Assembly (NCBI GenBank): GCA_043743785.1
Contig: JAYTVW010000015.1
Span: 1 to 64,000 of the forward strand
DNA from: JAQTNA01 sp043743785
Lineage (GTDB): Bacteria > Pseudomonadota > Gammaproteobacteria > Burkholderiales > Rhodocyclaceae
Direction of reading: 5' to 3'
DNA length: 64,000 nucleotides
In this document: positions 29,964-39,223 of the stretch, in pieces
Layout: the number at the start of each line of letters is the position of its first letter
How positions within the stretch are numbered: position 1 is the first letter of the stretch
Program-made: the position numbers and the translations under genes
The notes under the pieces: generated by a model
The model's database searches: none
The model's input: only the letters and a program-made list of their open reading frames with translations
What the model was told of the DNA's origin: nothing

Positions 29964-32708
29964 ATGATTTCCGGCCTTCTCAAGAAGATTTTCGGTAGCC
30001 GCAACGACCGGCTCATCCGCCAGTACCAGGCCAAGGTACGCAGCATCAACGTCCTCGAACCCGCCATGGCCGCCCTCACGGACGGAGAATTGCGCGCCAA
30101 GACGGATGAATTCCGGCAAAAGCTGGAAGGCGGCGCCACTCTGGAAGATATCCTGCCGGAAGCCTTCGCCGTGGTGCGCGAGGCCAGCAAGCGCGTGCAT
30201 GGTATGCGCCACTTCGATGTGCAGCTCATCGGCGGCATGGTGCTGCATGACGGCAGGATTGCCGAAATGCGTACCGGCGAAGGCAAGACCTTGATGGCGA
30301 CCCTGCCGGCCTACCTGAACGCCCTGCCCGGCAAGGGCGTGCACGTGGTGACGGTGAATGATTACCTGGCCAGCCGCGACGCCGACTGGATGGGGCGCAT
30401 CTATGGCTTCCTCGGGCTGACCGTGGGCTGCAACCTGTCCCAGATGGACCACGAGGCCAAGCAGGAAGCCTACGCCGCGGACATCACCTACGGTACCAAC
30501 AACGAATTCGGCTTCGACTACCTGCGCGACAACATGGTGTACACCTCGGACGAGCGGGTACAGAAGCGGCTCAACTTCGCCGTCGTGGACGAGGTTGACT
30601 CCATTCTCATCGACGAAGCCCGTACGCCCTTGATCATTTCCGGTCAGGCCGAGGATCATACCGACCTCTACGTGCGCATGAATGAAGTGCCCATGCTGCT
30701 GGCCAAGGGTGAGGCGGCCAAGGGCGAAGGGGAGCAGGACACGGGTGATTACACCGTGGACCTCAAGTCCCATCAGGTGCTGCTGACGGAAGCCGGCCAC
30801 GAGAAGGCCGAGCAGATCCTGGGCCGCATGGGCCTGCTGCCGGAAGGCCGCAGCCTCTACGAGCCGGCCTACATCCTGCTCATGCACCATCTCTATGCGG
30901 CCTTGCGCGCCCACAGCCTGTACCACAAGGATCAGCATTACGTGGTGCAGGATGGCGAAGTCATTATCGTGGACGAATTCACCGGCCGCCTCATGTCTGG
31001 CCGCCGCTGGTCAGATGGCCTGCATCAGGCGGTGGAAGCCAAGGAAGGGGCGTCGATCCAGAACGAGAACCAGACGCTGGCGTCCATTACCTTCCAGAAC
31101 TATTTCCGCATGTACCAGAAGCTGTCCGGCATGACCGGCACGGCGGACACGGAAGCCTACGAGTTCCAGCAGATCTACAGCCTGGAAACCGTGATCATTC
31201 CCACCAACAAGCCCATGATCCGTCTGGATCGCATGGACCAGGTGTATCGCACGGCCAAGGAAAAAGACACGGCCATTGTTGCGGACATCCGTGACTGCCA
31301 CGAGCGCGGCCAGCCGGTGCTGGTGGGCACCACTTCCATCGAGGCCAACGAGCTGTTCTCGGCCCTGTTGACCCAGCAAGGCTTGCCGCACCAGGTATTG
31401 AACGCCAAACAGCACGACCGGGAAGCGGAAATCGTGGCCCAGGCCGGCAACCCCGGTGTCATCACCATCGCCACCAACATGGCGGGTCGCGGCACGGACA
31501 TCGTGCTGGGCGGCAACATCGAACGGCCGGTGGATCAGGTCAAGCAGGACGCGAGCCTGTCCGATGAGGAAAAGCAGCTGAAGATCACCACCATGCGCGC
31601 TGCCTGGCAAAAGGTGCACGATCAGGTGCTGGCGGCCGGTGGCCTGCACATCATCGGCTCCGAGCGTCATGAATCCCGCCGTATCGACAACCAACTAAGA
31701 GGGCGATCCGGCCGTCAGGGCGATCCGGGATCAAGCCGCTTCTACCTGTCCCTGGACGATCCGCTGCTGAAGATATTCGCCGGCGAGCGCCTGAATGCCA
31801 TCATGATCCGGCTGAAAATGCCGGAGGGCGAGGCCATCGAACATCCGCTGGTGACCCGTTCCCTGGAATCCGCCCAGCGCAAGGTGGAACAGCGCAACTT
31901 CGACATGCGCAAGCAATTGCTGGAATACGACGACGTTTCCAACGAGCAGCGCAAGTTCATCTACCACCAACGCAACGAATTGCTGGAATCGGAAGATATC
32001 TCCGAAACCGTCACCGCCATGCGCGAAGGTGTGCTGCACGATCTGTTCCGCGCCCATGTGCCGGCGGAGTCCGTGGAAGAACAATGGGACATGCCGGGCC
32101 TGGAAAAGACCCTGGCGGCGGAGTTCCTGCTGGACCTGCCCCTGGTGGCGTGGTTCAAGGCCGAACCCAATCTTTCCGACGAGCAGATCCTGCGCCGCAT
32201 CCTGGATGCGGCCCTCACCTCCTATGCCGCCAAGGTCGAACTGGTGGGCGCGGAAAGCTGGCATCCTTTCGAGCGTAACGTCATGTTGCAGAGTCTGGAT
32301 ACCCATTGGCGCGAGCACCTGGCGGCCCTGGATCACTTGCGCCAAGGCATCCACCTGCGCGGTTACGCCCAGAAGAATCCCAAGCAGGAATACAAGCGGG
32401 AAGCATTTGAGCTTTTCGAGGCCCTGCTCGATACGGTGCGCAGCGAAGTCAGCAAGCTCTTGATGACCGTGAAAATTCGTTCCGCGGAGGAGATCGAAGC
32501 CCTGGAGGAAGAGGAAGAATCCCATCTTGCGGTGGAAAACGTCCAGTACCACCACGCCGATTACGACGACGCCCTGGCGGCGGCGGCAAAATCCTCCAAT
32601 CCGCCCCTGCCCAGGAGTGGCCCGATTCCGGCCAAGGTCGGCCGCAACGACGTCTGTCCCTGCGGTTCCGGCAAGAAGTACAAGCACTGCCACGGCAAGC
32701 TGAGCTGA
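29964..32708 (+). CDS. secA: Protein translocase ATPase SecA
   Basis: Drives preproteins through SecYEG. 914 residues: DEAD motor with MRTGEGKT (102-109), the VDEVDSILIDEARTPLIISG segment, helicase motifs TNMAGRGTDIVLGG and GRSGRQGDPG, scaffold and wing domains, and the C-terminal zinc-binding tail CPCGSGKKYKHCHG used to bind SecB. Length and the tail are typical of proteobacteria. A TAGAAT stretch about 50 bases upstream could be a -10 box, since secA starts 90 bases after the heptad element. A perfect terminator follows. Confidence 0.98.
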   Translation: MISGLLKKIFGSRNDRLIRQYQAKVRSINVLEPAMAALTDGELRAKTDEFRQKLEGGATLEDILPEAFAVVREASKRVHGMRHFDVQLIGGMVLHDGRIAEMRTGEGKTLMATLPAYLNALPGKGVHVVTVNDYLASRDADWMGRIYGFLGLTVGCNLSQMDHEAKQEAYAADITYGTNNEFGFDYLRDNMVYTSDERVQKRLNFAVVDEVDSILIDEARTPLIISGQAEDHTDLYVRMNEVPMLLAKGEAAKGEGEQDTGDYTVDLKSHQVLLTEAGHEKAEQILGRMGLLPEGRSLYEPAYILLMHHLYAALRAHSLYHKDQHYVVQDGEVIIVDEFTGRLMSGRRWSDGLHQAVEAKEGASIQNENQTLASITFQNYFRMYQKLSGMTGTADTEAYEFQQIYSLETVIIPTNKPMIRLDRMDQVYRTAKEKDTAIVADIRDCHERGQPVLVGTTSIEANELFSALLTQQGLPHQVLNAKQHDREAEIVAQAGNPGVITIATNMAGRGTDIVLGGNIERPVDQVKQDASLSDEEKQLKITTMRAAWQKVHDQVLAAGGLHIIGSERHESRRIDNQLRGRSGRQGDPGSSRFYLSLDDPLLKIFAGERLNAIMIRLKMPEGEAIEHPLVTRSLESAQRKVEQRNFDMRKQLLEYDDVSNEQRKFIYHQRNELLESEDISETVTAMREGVLHDLFRAHVPAESVEEQWDMPGLEKTLAAEFLLDLPLVAWFKAEPNLSDEQILRRILDAALTSYAAKVELVGAESWHPFERNVMLQSLDTHWREHLAALDHLRQGIHLRGYAQKNPKQEYKREAFELFEALLDTVRSEVSKLLMTVKIRSAEEIEALEEEEESHLAVENVQYHHADYDDALAAAAKSSNPPLPRSGPIPAKVGRNDVCPCGSGKKYKHCHGKLS

Positions 32709-32712
32709 TAAG

Positions 32713-32758
32713 GTGGGGCGGGCTTTAGCCCGCCTTGGCCGGATAAATCCGGCCCCAC
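32713..32758. repeat. REP-like palindrome after secA
   Basis: Outer arms GTGGGG and CCCCAC enclose the hairpins GGCGGGC-TTTA-GCCCGCC and GGCCGGAT-AA-ATCCGGCC. It has the same double-hairpin architecture as 5015-5080. Confidence 0.75.
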
Positions 32759-32772
32759 AGTGCAGTGACGGG

Positions 32773-32817
32773 AACAGCCCGGATAGCGCCTTTGGCGTAT
32801 CCGGGCTGTTTCTTTTT
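32773..32817 (+). terminator. Strong terminator after secA
   Basis: AACAGCCCGGATA pairs perfectly with TATCCGGGCTGTT around an inner CGCC-TTT-GGCG hairpin, followed by TCTTTTT. Confidence 0.92.
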
Positions 32818-32893
32818 GGATGCTTGCGTCTTTCGTCTGGTCGGCAGTGATATCCCTCATTAGAATGCGTGGATTGCCTTCGAGCCGCCTCCC

Positions 32894-34657
32894 ATGACCA
32901 CTGCAAGCAATCCGCTGGACATTGCCCGCGAAACCCTGCGCCTCCTGGCCATGCGCCGTACGGCGCCGACGCCGGATAACTACCAGGCCCTGTATCTGGA
33001 GATTTCCGGCGGTGTGGGCGGCGGTGAGATATTTCCCGCGAAAACCCTGCATGACCTGAGTGAGGCCTTGCCCAGGGAGACGCCGGAGCAATTGCGCCTG
33101 GCGCGGGAACTGGACCAGGCTATCCGGGACAAGAACTGGGAGGGCTACAAGACCTGCCTGCTGGCCTTCCTGTCCTCCCTGCAGGATGCCCAGCGCCTCG
33201 GCTGGGGTCCGTTGATCGGAGAACTGGTCCTCCGGCTGGAAGTCCGCCAGGCCGGCATGACCGTGGCGCGAAAGCGCGATTCCCTGGAGCATGTACTGGC
33301 GTCCGCAGGCAATCCGGAGCTGTTGTTCAACCGCCTGCAAGGCCTCATCCGTTCCTGGGGAAGTCCAGAGGGCGAGGTGAGGGTAGCGGCGGAAACCGAG
33401 ACGTCCGTTGCCGAGGTGCCGGACGGCGCACCGGCACAAGTCGCAACCAGTAGCGGCCTGCAGTCCGAATTGCGGGAACTGGCGGTCGTCACTCTGGATG
33501 CGGTGGCCAAGTCCCAGGCCGTGGAGTCCCCCGACCTGTCCACCGAGGCCCTGGAACTGGCAGTAGCGGTCGGCAAGGCGGATAGCGTTCCGCATCTGCA
33601 GGATTTCCTCGCCCGCCTCAAACGCTTTGCTTTCCGCCTGGAGCAGCGGGCGACGGACCAGACCGAGTTGCGTGCAGGCCTCTTGAGCCTCCTGCGGCTC
33701 CTGGTGGAAAACGTGGGCGACATCGTCTCCGACGATCGCTGGCTGCATGGTCAGCTGGAAGTCGTGCGCAGCATCGTGGACCAGCCCCTGTCCCTGCGCA
33801 CCATCGACGAGGCCGGCTTGCGCCTGCAGGACGTCATTCATACCCAGTCCCAGCTCAAGGACAGCCTGGAAGATGCCAAGGATGCCCTCAAGGATATGCT
33901 GGCCGGCTTCGTGGACCAGCTGGCGCAATTTTCCGATGCCACCTCCGGCTATCACGACCACATCGGCACCTGCGCCGAGCGCATTGCCAGCGCCGCCAGC
34001 ATTCCGGAAATCAGCAGCGTGCTGGCGGAGGTCATGCAGGAAACCCGCGCCATGCAGCAGAATGCTGAGCGCTCCCGGGACGAATTGCTCAGCGTCAGGG
34101 AGCGGGTGCATGCATCCGACGAGCGCATTCAACAACTGGAAGCGGAGCTGCAGCGCACCAGCGAACTGGTGCGCTACGACCAGCTCACCGGGGTCCTCAA
34201 CCGTCGCGGCATGGAAGACATGTTCGACAAGGAGGTGGCTCGGGCCAGGCGCCACGAAACCACCCTGTGCGTCGGCATGCTGGATATCGACAATTTCAAG
34301 AAGCTTAACGACTCCCTGGGCCACGACGCGGGAGACGATGCCCTGGTGCACCTGACGAGCTTGTGCCGGGAAACCCTGCGCCCCCAGGACACGGTGGCCC
34401 GCTATGGCGGCGAGGAGTTTGTTGTCATTCTGCCGGACACCGCGTTGCAGGAAGCGGTGGCGGCCTTGACGCGCCTGCAACGGGAGCTGACCCGGCGCTA
34501 TTTCCTCCACGACAACCAGAAGGTGCTCATTACCTTCAGCGCGGGAGTGACCGAACTGCGCCCCGACGACACTCAAGGCTCCGCCATCAAGCGGGCCGAC
34601 GTCGCCATGTATCAGGCCAAGCAGACCGGCAAGAACCGGGTGATGGTGGCGGAGTAA
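32894..34657 (+). CDS. GGDEF diguanylate cyclase
   Basis: 587 residues, apparently cytoplasmic. A long N-terminal alpha-helical region (about 1-420; TPDNYQALYLEISGG near residue 27) is followed by a coiled coil (about 370-425) and a GGDEF domain. The active site is GGEEF at 505-509, and the product-inhibition I-site RxxD is present as R496-PQ-D499, five residues before it, so an active, feedback-controlled c-di-GMP synthase is expected. It stands alone between the secA terminator and the kinase gene, and opens a block of signalling genes. Confidence 0.9.
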   Translation: MTTASNPLDIARETLRLLAMRRTAPTPDNYQALYLEISGGVGGGEIFPAKTLHDLSEALPRETPEQLRLARELDQAIRDKNWEGYKTCLLAFLSSLQDAQRLGWGPLIGELVLRLEVRQAGMTVARKRDSLEHVLASAGNPELLFNRLQGLIRSWGSPEGEVRVAAETETSVAEVPDGAPAQVATSSGLQSELRELAVVTLDAVAKSQAVESPDLSTEALELAVAVGKADSVPHLQDFLARLKRFAFRLEQRATDQTELRAGLLSLLRLLVENVGDIVSDDRWLHGQLEVVRSIVDQPLSLRTIDEAGLRLQDVIHTQSQLKDSLEDAKDALKDMLAGFVDQLAQFSDATSGYHDHIGTCAERIASAASIPEISSVLAEVMQETRAMQQNAERSRDELLSVRERVHASDERIQQLEAELQRTSELVRYDQLTGVLNRRGMEDMFDKEVARARRHETTLCVGMLDIDNFKKLNDSLGHDAGDDALVHLTSLCRETLRPQDTVARYGGEEFVVILPDTALQEAVAALTRLQRELTRRYFLHDNQKVLITFSAGVTELRPDDTQGSAIKRADVAMYQAKQTGKNRVMVAE

Positions 34658-34670
34658 GCGTCAGCTTATT

Positions 34671-34739
34671 TGTGGGGCCGGTTTTGTGGGGCCGGCTTCA
34701 GCCGGCCAGAAATGCCGGAAGCGGAGGCCGGCCCTGTAA
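34671..34739. repeat. REP-like palindrome cluster
   Basis: TGTGGGGCCGG occurs twice in direct order, followed by GGCCGGC-TTCA-GCCGGCC, and the element closes with GGCCGGCCCTGTA. It lies between the cyclase and the kinase gene. Confidence 0.65.
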
Positions 34740-34758
34740 GAATTGGGGGAGACGTCGC

Positions 34759-36123
34759 ATGCTGCAACAACTGCCTGTGAAACAGCGTGTCCGGCCAGCT
34801 TTGCTGGCCCTCGCGGTGGCCGTGCTGATTGTCATGGTGGGGGCATTCACGGTGCAGATTGGCCTGGTGAAAATCCGTGCCCTGGCGGATGCCCGCGTCC
34901 AGGCCCAGAACGGGCGCCTGACCCTTGAACATGCCATGTCCCTGATCAAGGATCTGGAGACCGGTTCCCGGGGGTTTGCCCTGACCGGCGATGCGGAATA
35001 CCTTCTGCCCAATGAGAGTGCCCGCAAGGCCTTGCCATCGGTCTACCGCGAGGTCAAAGCTTCCTCTGACAAATATGGAAGTCCGTCCTGGTGGGCTGAA
35101 CTGGATGTATTGGTCGCCCACCGGGTGGCCTTGTCTGAGCAGCTCGTAGTCGAACGGCGCATTCGCGGTGCCGGGGTTCTCGGCGATCTGGATCTGCTCA
35201 ATGCAGGGAGACGCACCATGGAAGGCATCCGTGACCGATTTGTGCTGCTGGATGCGCACCAGGCGGCGGTCATCGCTGACATCAATACCCAGCTGCGAGG
35301 CACCCGTGAAAGGACCGTAGCCTTGGCGTGGGTATCTTCCTTCAGTACCGTGGCCTTGATGGTCTTATCCACCCTCTTGCTGCTGCGTGAGCGGCAAGCG
35401 CGGCGACGCCTGGAAGATGAACTCAATACGGTCAACCTGCAACTGGAAGCGCGGATTGCGGAGCGTACCCGTGAACTGGCCGAGGCCCTGGAGCACGTCA
35501 GTGGATTCACGGCCGAACTCAACCGGGGTATCGAATCGGAGCGGCGGCGCCTGGCCCGGGAGGTGCACGATCAGATCGGCCAGGTGTTCACGGGTATCAA
35601 GATGATTTTCAGGGGCCTGGCGCCGGAGACCTTGCCGAAGGAGCAGGAAGCCATGTTGCTCAGTGCCTTGGAAATGGGCATCGTCACTACGCGCCGCATT
35701 TCCTCGGAATTGCGCCCGCCGCTGTTGGACGACATGGGGCTGGAAGAGGCGCTCAAGCATTTGCTGGCCACCGTTTTTACGGCCACGGATATCCAGACGG
35801 CGGTAAGTCTGCGGCAGTATGCCGTGCTCGACGAGGCCCAGGCCATGGGCATTTTCCGCATTGTCCAGGAGGCGAGCACCAACGTGATACGCTATGCCGC
35901 CGCCAGAAACTTCAGCCTTCAAGGCTATCCCGTTGATGGGGTGTATGAAGTCACCCTGCTGGACGATGGCGTGGGCATGGACCCGGGTAAATCCCGCCCC
36001 GGCGCCTTGGGTCTGGTGGGCATGCGGGAACGGGCCGAGTTGATGGGTGCCAGCCTGGACATGGACAGCGAGGAAGGCTCCGGCACCCGTATCATCCTGC
36101 GTATTCCGCTTAAAGCCCCTTGA
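34759..36123 (+). CDS. NarX/DegS-like sensor histidine kinase with CHASE3 domain
   Basis: 454 residues: membrane helix (about 14-36), a periplasmic CHASE3-type helical domain (LEHAMSLIKDLETGSRGFALTGD), a second helix (about 192-214), a coiled coil, then HisKA_3 with phospho-acceptor H270 in REVHDQIGQ, and an HATPase with NVIRYAAA and DDGVGM. This kinase class acts with LuxR-type regulators, and one lies directly downstream (14-base gap), so the pair forms one system. GGGGGAGA precedes the ATG at 34759. Confidence 0.92.
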   Translation: MLQQLPVKQRVRPALLALAVAVLIVMVGAFTVQIGLVKIRALADARVQAQNGRLTLEHAMSLIKDLETGSRGFALTGDAEYLLPNESARKALPSVYREVKASSDKYGSPSWWAELDVLVAHRVALSEQLVVERRIRGAGVLGDLDLLNAGRRTMEGIRDRFVLLDAHQAAVIADINTQLRGTRERTVALAWVSSFSTVALMVLSTLLLLRERQARRRLEDELNTVNLQLEARIAERTRELAEALEHVSGFTAELNRGIESERRRLAREVHDQIGQVFTGIKMIFRGLAPETLPKEQEAMLLSALEMGIVTTRRISSELRPPLLDDMGLEEALKHLLATVFTATDIQTAVSLRQYAVLDEAQAMGIFRIVQEASTNVIRYAAARNFSLQGYPVDGVYEVTLLDDGVGMDPGKSRPGALGLVGMRERAELMGASLDMDSEEGSGTRIILRIPLKAP

Positions 36124-36137
36124 CAGGACCCAGGGCC

Positions 36138-36779
36138 ATGAAAATCCTCATCCTTGAAGATCACCCCATATTCCGCTTTGGCCTGCGCCAGTTGATTGCC
36201 CAGCGCTGGCCGGAGGCGGAAATCCTGGAGGCCGAGACGCTGGCGGCGGCCTTGCAACTGGTGCGCCGCGATGGCCTTCAGCTTGCCGTGGTGGATCTCA
36301 ACCTGCCGGACGCGGAAGGCCTGGAAAGCGTTTCCCAGCTCCGCCGGGCGTCGCCCCATTTGCGCCTGCTGGTGGTCAGCCTGAATGCGGAAGCCTCCTA
36401 CGCCACCCGGGTTTTGCAGCTCGGGGCCTGTGGCTATCTGACCAAGGCGCGGGCCGCCGAGGAGGTCGTCACCGCCCTGGAACGCATTCCGGCGGGGGCG
36501 CGTTATATCACGGCCTCCCTGGCGGAAATCCTGGCCAACATGGTGACGGGGGCCGTGACGCAAGCGCCTCACGAGGAACTGTCGCCTCAGGAATACCGGG
36601 TCATGTTGCAGTTGTCAGCGGGGAAACGCCTGGCGGAAATCGGCGAAACCATGCATCTCTCCCCCAAGACGGTGAGCACCTACCGGGCGCGCATCATGGA
36701 AAAGCTGGGGGTTGCCGGCAATGTCGAGATCGCCCGCTATTGCATCGGCCATGGTCTGTCAGCGGATGAAGCCGTGTAG
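36138..36779 (+). CDS. LuxR/NarL-type response regulator
   Basis: 213 residues: receiver domain with acidic pocket LEDHP (7-10) and phospho-acceptor D53 (VVDLNLPD), then a LuxR helix-turn-helix (about 145-205; LSPQEYRVMLQLSAGK, HLSPKTVSTYRARIMEKL). It is the partner of the kinase just upstream. The ATG at 36138 is preferred over a TTG that overlaps the kinase stop. Targets are unknown. Confidence 0.93.
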   Translation: MKILILEDHPIFRFGLRQLIAQRWPEAEILEAETLAAALQLVRRDGLQLAVVDLNLPDAEGLESVSQLRRASPHLRLLVVSLNAEASYATRVLQLGACGYLTKARAAEEVVTALERIPAGARYITASLAEILANMVTGAVTQAPHEELSPQEYRVMLQLSAGKRLAEIGETMHLSPKTVSTYRARIMEKLGVAGNVEIARYCIGHGLSADEAV

Positions 36780-36897
36780 TCCAAAGACTACAAATCAATC
36801 CGCAATCGAGTACATCTCCGTCCGAATCCCGCCGCTACGCTGAAACCGGCCTCTCGAGCACACTGGGAATATCAACCCATGCCCGCAGGAGAGCGCC

Positions 36898-39087
36898 GTG
36901 AAACTTATTCTTGTTGAAGATTCCGAGCTGATCCGTGGCCAGTTGCTGCATTTGCTGGCCCGCGAGGCGCGCATCCAGGTGGTGGGCTACGCCACGGAAG
37001 AAGAGGCGGCGGTCGCTCTCATCCTGGCGACGGCGCCGGATGCGGTCTTGCTGGACCTCTCCCTGGCGCCGGGCAGCGGCCTCAAGGTTCTGGAACGGAT
37101 TCGTGCCGGCGGCAGTGGCGCCCGGGTACTCGTGCTCACCAACAACACGACCCCGAAATTGCACGAGGCCTGCATGGAATTGGGTGCCGCCGGGGTCTTC
37201 GACAAGAGTGCGGACGCGGACAAATGCCTGGCGCAACTCTTCAGTTGGCTGCCGCCCTTGCCGGAAAACGAAAGCCGGCGTCTCGAAGCCCTGTCCAGCG
37301 TGCGCTTGCTGGATTCGCCGGAGCAGGAGGTTTTCGACAACTTGGCCCGTCTGACGGCGGATGTTACCGAGACCCCCATTGCCTTGATTTGCCTGGTGGA
37401 CAAGGATCGCCAGTGGTTTTTGTCCCACATTGGCCTGGCGGCCCGGGAAACCTCCCGATCCATCGCCTTCTGCGCCCACAGCATTCTCCAGAATGAGTTG
37501 ATGGAAGTGCCGGATGCGACGCTGGATCAGCGCTTTTGTGACAATCCGCTGGTGGTTGGCAAGCCCTACATCCGGTTTTATGCGGGGGTGCCCCTGGTGT
37601 TGCCCTCCGGAGAAGCCCTGGGCACCCTCTGCGTGATTGACGATCACCCGCGGCAGCTTACGGCCCGCCAGCGTCAGGCCATCAAAACCCTGGCCAGCAG
37701 TGTCCTGAGTGAAATTGAACTGCGCCGCCGGGTGATTTACCTGGAACAGGAGGTGGAGCGCCGCCGTCAGGCCGAGGCCCACATTCTGCATCTGGCCACT
37801 CGGGACCCGTTGACGGCCCTGCCCAACCGCAGCATGTTGCGTGACCGCCTGGCGCAGCATCTTCGGCTGGCTTTGCGGGGCCGGGGCAATCTCGGCGTGC
37901 TGTTCATCGACCTGGATCGCTTTAAGCCCATCAACGACACGCTGGGGCATGACGTGGGCGACGATGTGCTGGTCATGGTGGCGGAACGCCTGAATGACTG
38001 CCTGCGGAGTTCCGATACCGTGGGGCGCCTGGGGGGGGACGAATTCGCGGTGGTGCTGCCGGACATCGCGGGCAGCGCGGATGCCCTCCTGGTAACGGGC
38101 AAGATCATTGAAGCCTTGAACAACCCCATCTACCTCAAGGGGCAGCATATCCATATCGGGGCCAGCATCGGTGTCGCCATGTACCCGGAGCATGGAAGCC
38201 TCGGCGACCAATTGCTGCGGCATGCGGACCTGGCCATGTACCAGGCGAAACACAGCGGCGGCGGGCGCGCCTGTCTGTTCTCGCGGCAACTCAGCGAACA
38301 CGCGGAGCAAATGCAAGGCCTGGAAAACGATTTGCGGGATGCTTTGGTGCGGCGCGAGTTGCTGCTGCATTTCCAGCCCCAGATCACTCTCGACCAGTTG
38401 AGCTTGTGCGGCGTGGAAGCCCTGGTGCGCTGGAACCATCCCCACCTGGGCTTGCTGCCGCCGGACCACTTCATTCCCCTGGCGGAAGAACGGGGATTTA
38501 TCGACGAAATCGGCCGCCAGGTGCTGGACATGGCTCTCACCCAACTCAAGGCCTGGGATGACATGGGCGTGCCTGTGCCACGCATTGCCGTGAATTTCGC
38601 GCCCTCGGAAATTCGCGACGATTTTGCCGAACGGGTGGAAGCGGCCTTGTTCCGGCACAGCATTGCGCCCCACCGCCTGGAACTGGAGATCACGGAATCC
38701 ATGCTGTTTTCCGATGGTGTGGAACCGGTCAGCCTGTTGCGGCGCCTGCGCACTCATGGCGTGAGTATTTCCATTGACGATTTCGGCGTCGGCTATTCCT
38801 CCCTGGGGCAGATACGCCGCATGCCCATCGACAGCCTGAAAATCGACCGCAGCTTTATCAAGGAAGTGGAAACTTCGCCTCACGACCTGGCCATCGTCAA
38901 GGCGGTGCTGACCATGGCCGAGAGCCTGGGTCTGCGGGTGGTGGCCGAGGGCGTCGAAGGCGAAGGCCAAATGGCCCTGCTGCAGCAGGTCGCTTGCCCT
39001 TGCGTACAGGGCGATTTTCTGACCTGTGCCCTGCCCCCCGAGGAAGTCGTGCACTGGCTGAAGGCCTTCGCGGCGTCGGGAGACTGA
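36898..39087 (+). CDS. Receiver-GAF-GGDEF-EAL c-di-GMP regulator
   Basis: 729 residues. Receiver domain with D53 (LLDLSLAPGSG), a GAF domain (about 140-270), GGDEF (GGDEF at 379-383 with the I-site RSSD just before) and EAL (EAL at 507-509, DDFGVGYSSL, EGVE). Both catalytic signatures are intact, so it could make or break c-di-GMP, probably under control of phosphorylation. The GTG at 36898 is chosen because AGGAG precedes it and the receiver starts at once (KLILVEDSE). The kinase that feeds it could be the hybrid kinase downstream (inference). Confidence 0.93.
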   Translation: MKLILVEDSELIRGQLLHLLAREARIQVVGYATEEEAAVALILATAPDAVLLDLSLAPGSGLKVLERIRAGGSGARVLVLTNNTTPKLHEACMELGAAGVFDKSADADKCLAQLFSWLPPLPENESRRLEALSSVRLLDSPEQEVFDNLARLTADVTETPIALICLVDKDRQWFLSHIGLAARETSRSIAFCAHSILQNELMEVPDATLDQRFCDNPLVVGKPYIRFYAGVPLVLPSGEALGTLCVIDDHPRQLTARQRQAIKTLASSVLSEIELRRRVIYLEQEVERRRQAEAHILHLATRDPLTALPNRSMLRDRLAQHLRLALRGRGNLGVLFIDLDRFKPINDTLGHDVGDDVLVMVAERLNDCLRSSDTVGRLGGDEFAVVLPDIAGSADALLVTGKIIEALNNPIYLKGQHIHIGASIGVAMYPEHGSLGDQLLRHADLAMYQAKHSGGGRACLFSRQLSEHAEQMQGLENDLRDALVRRELLLHFQPQITLDQLSLCGVEALVRWNHPHLGLLPPDHFIPLAEERGFIDEIGRQVLDMALTQLKAWDDMGVPVPRIAVNFAPSEIRDDFAERVEAALFRHSIAPHRLELEITESMLFSDGVEPVSLLRRLRTHGVSISIDDFGVGYSSLGQIRRMPIDSLKIDRSFIKEVETSPHDLAIVKAVLTMAESLGLRVVAEGVEGEGQMALLQQVACPCVQGDFLTCALPPEEVVHWLKAFAASGD

Positions 39088-39223
39088 AATGCGTTTGCCC
39101 AGGCGTTCCGCACCTGACCCCCGTCTTGCCGAAGCACATTTGGGTGAGATAATCTGCCACCCGTACTCCTGTGCTGTCAGCCCTGCCGCAGCACCAAGGT
39201 CTTATTCGACGCTGGACTGCTGT

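Noticed and set aside
34363..34758. N-terminal extension of the NarX-like kinase
   Set aside because: The frame overlaps the end of the GGDEF gene and a REP-like repeat; the ATG at 34759 has a good ribosome site and starts just before the first membrane helix.
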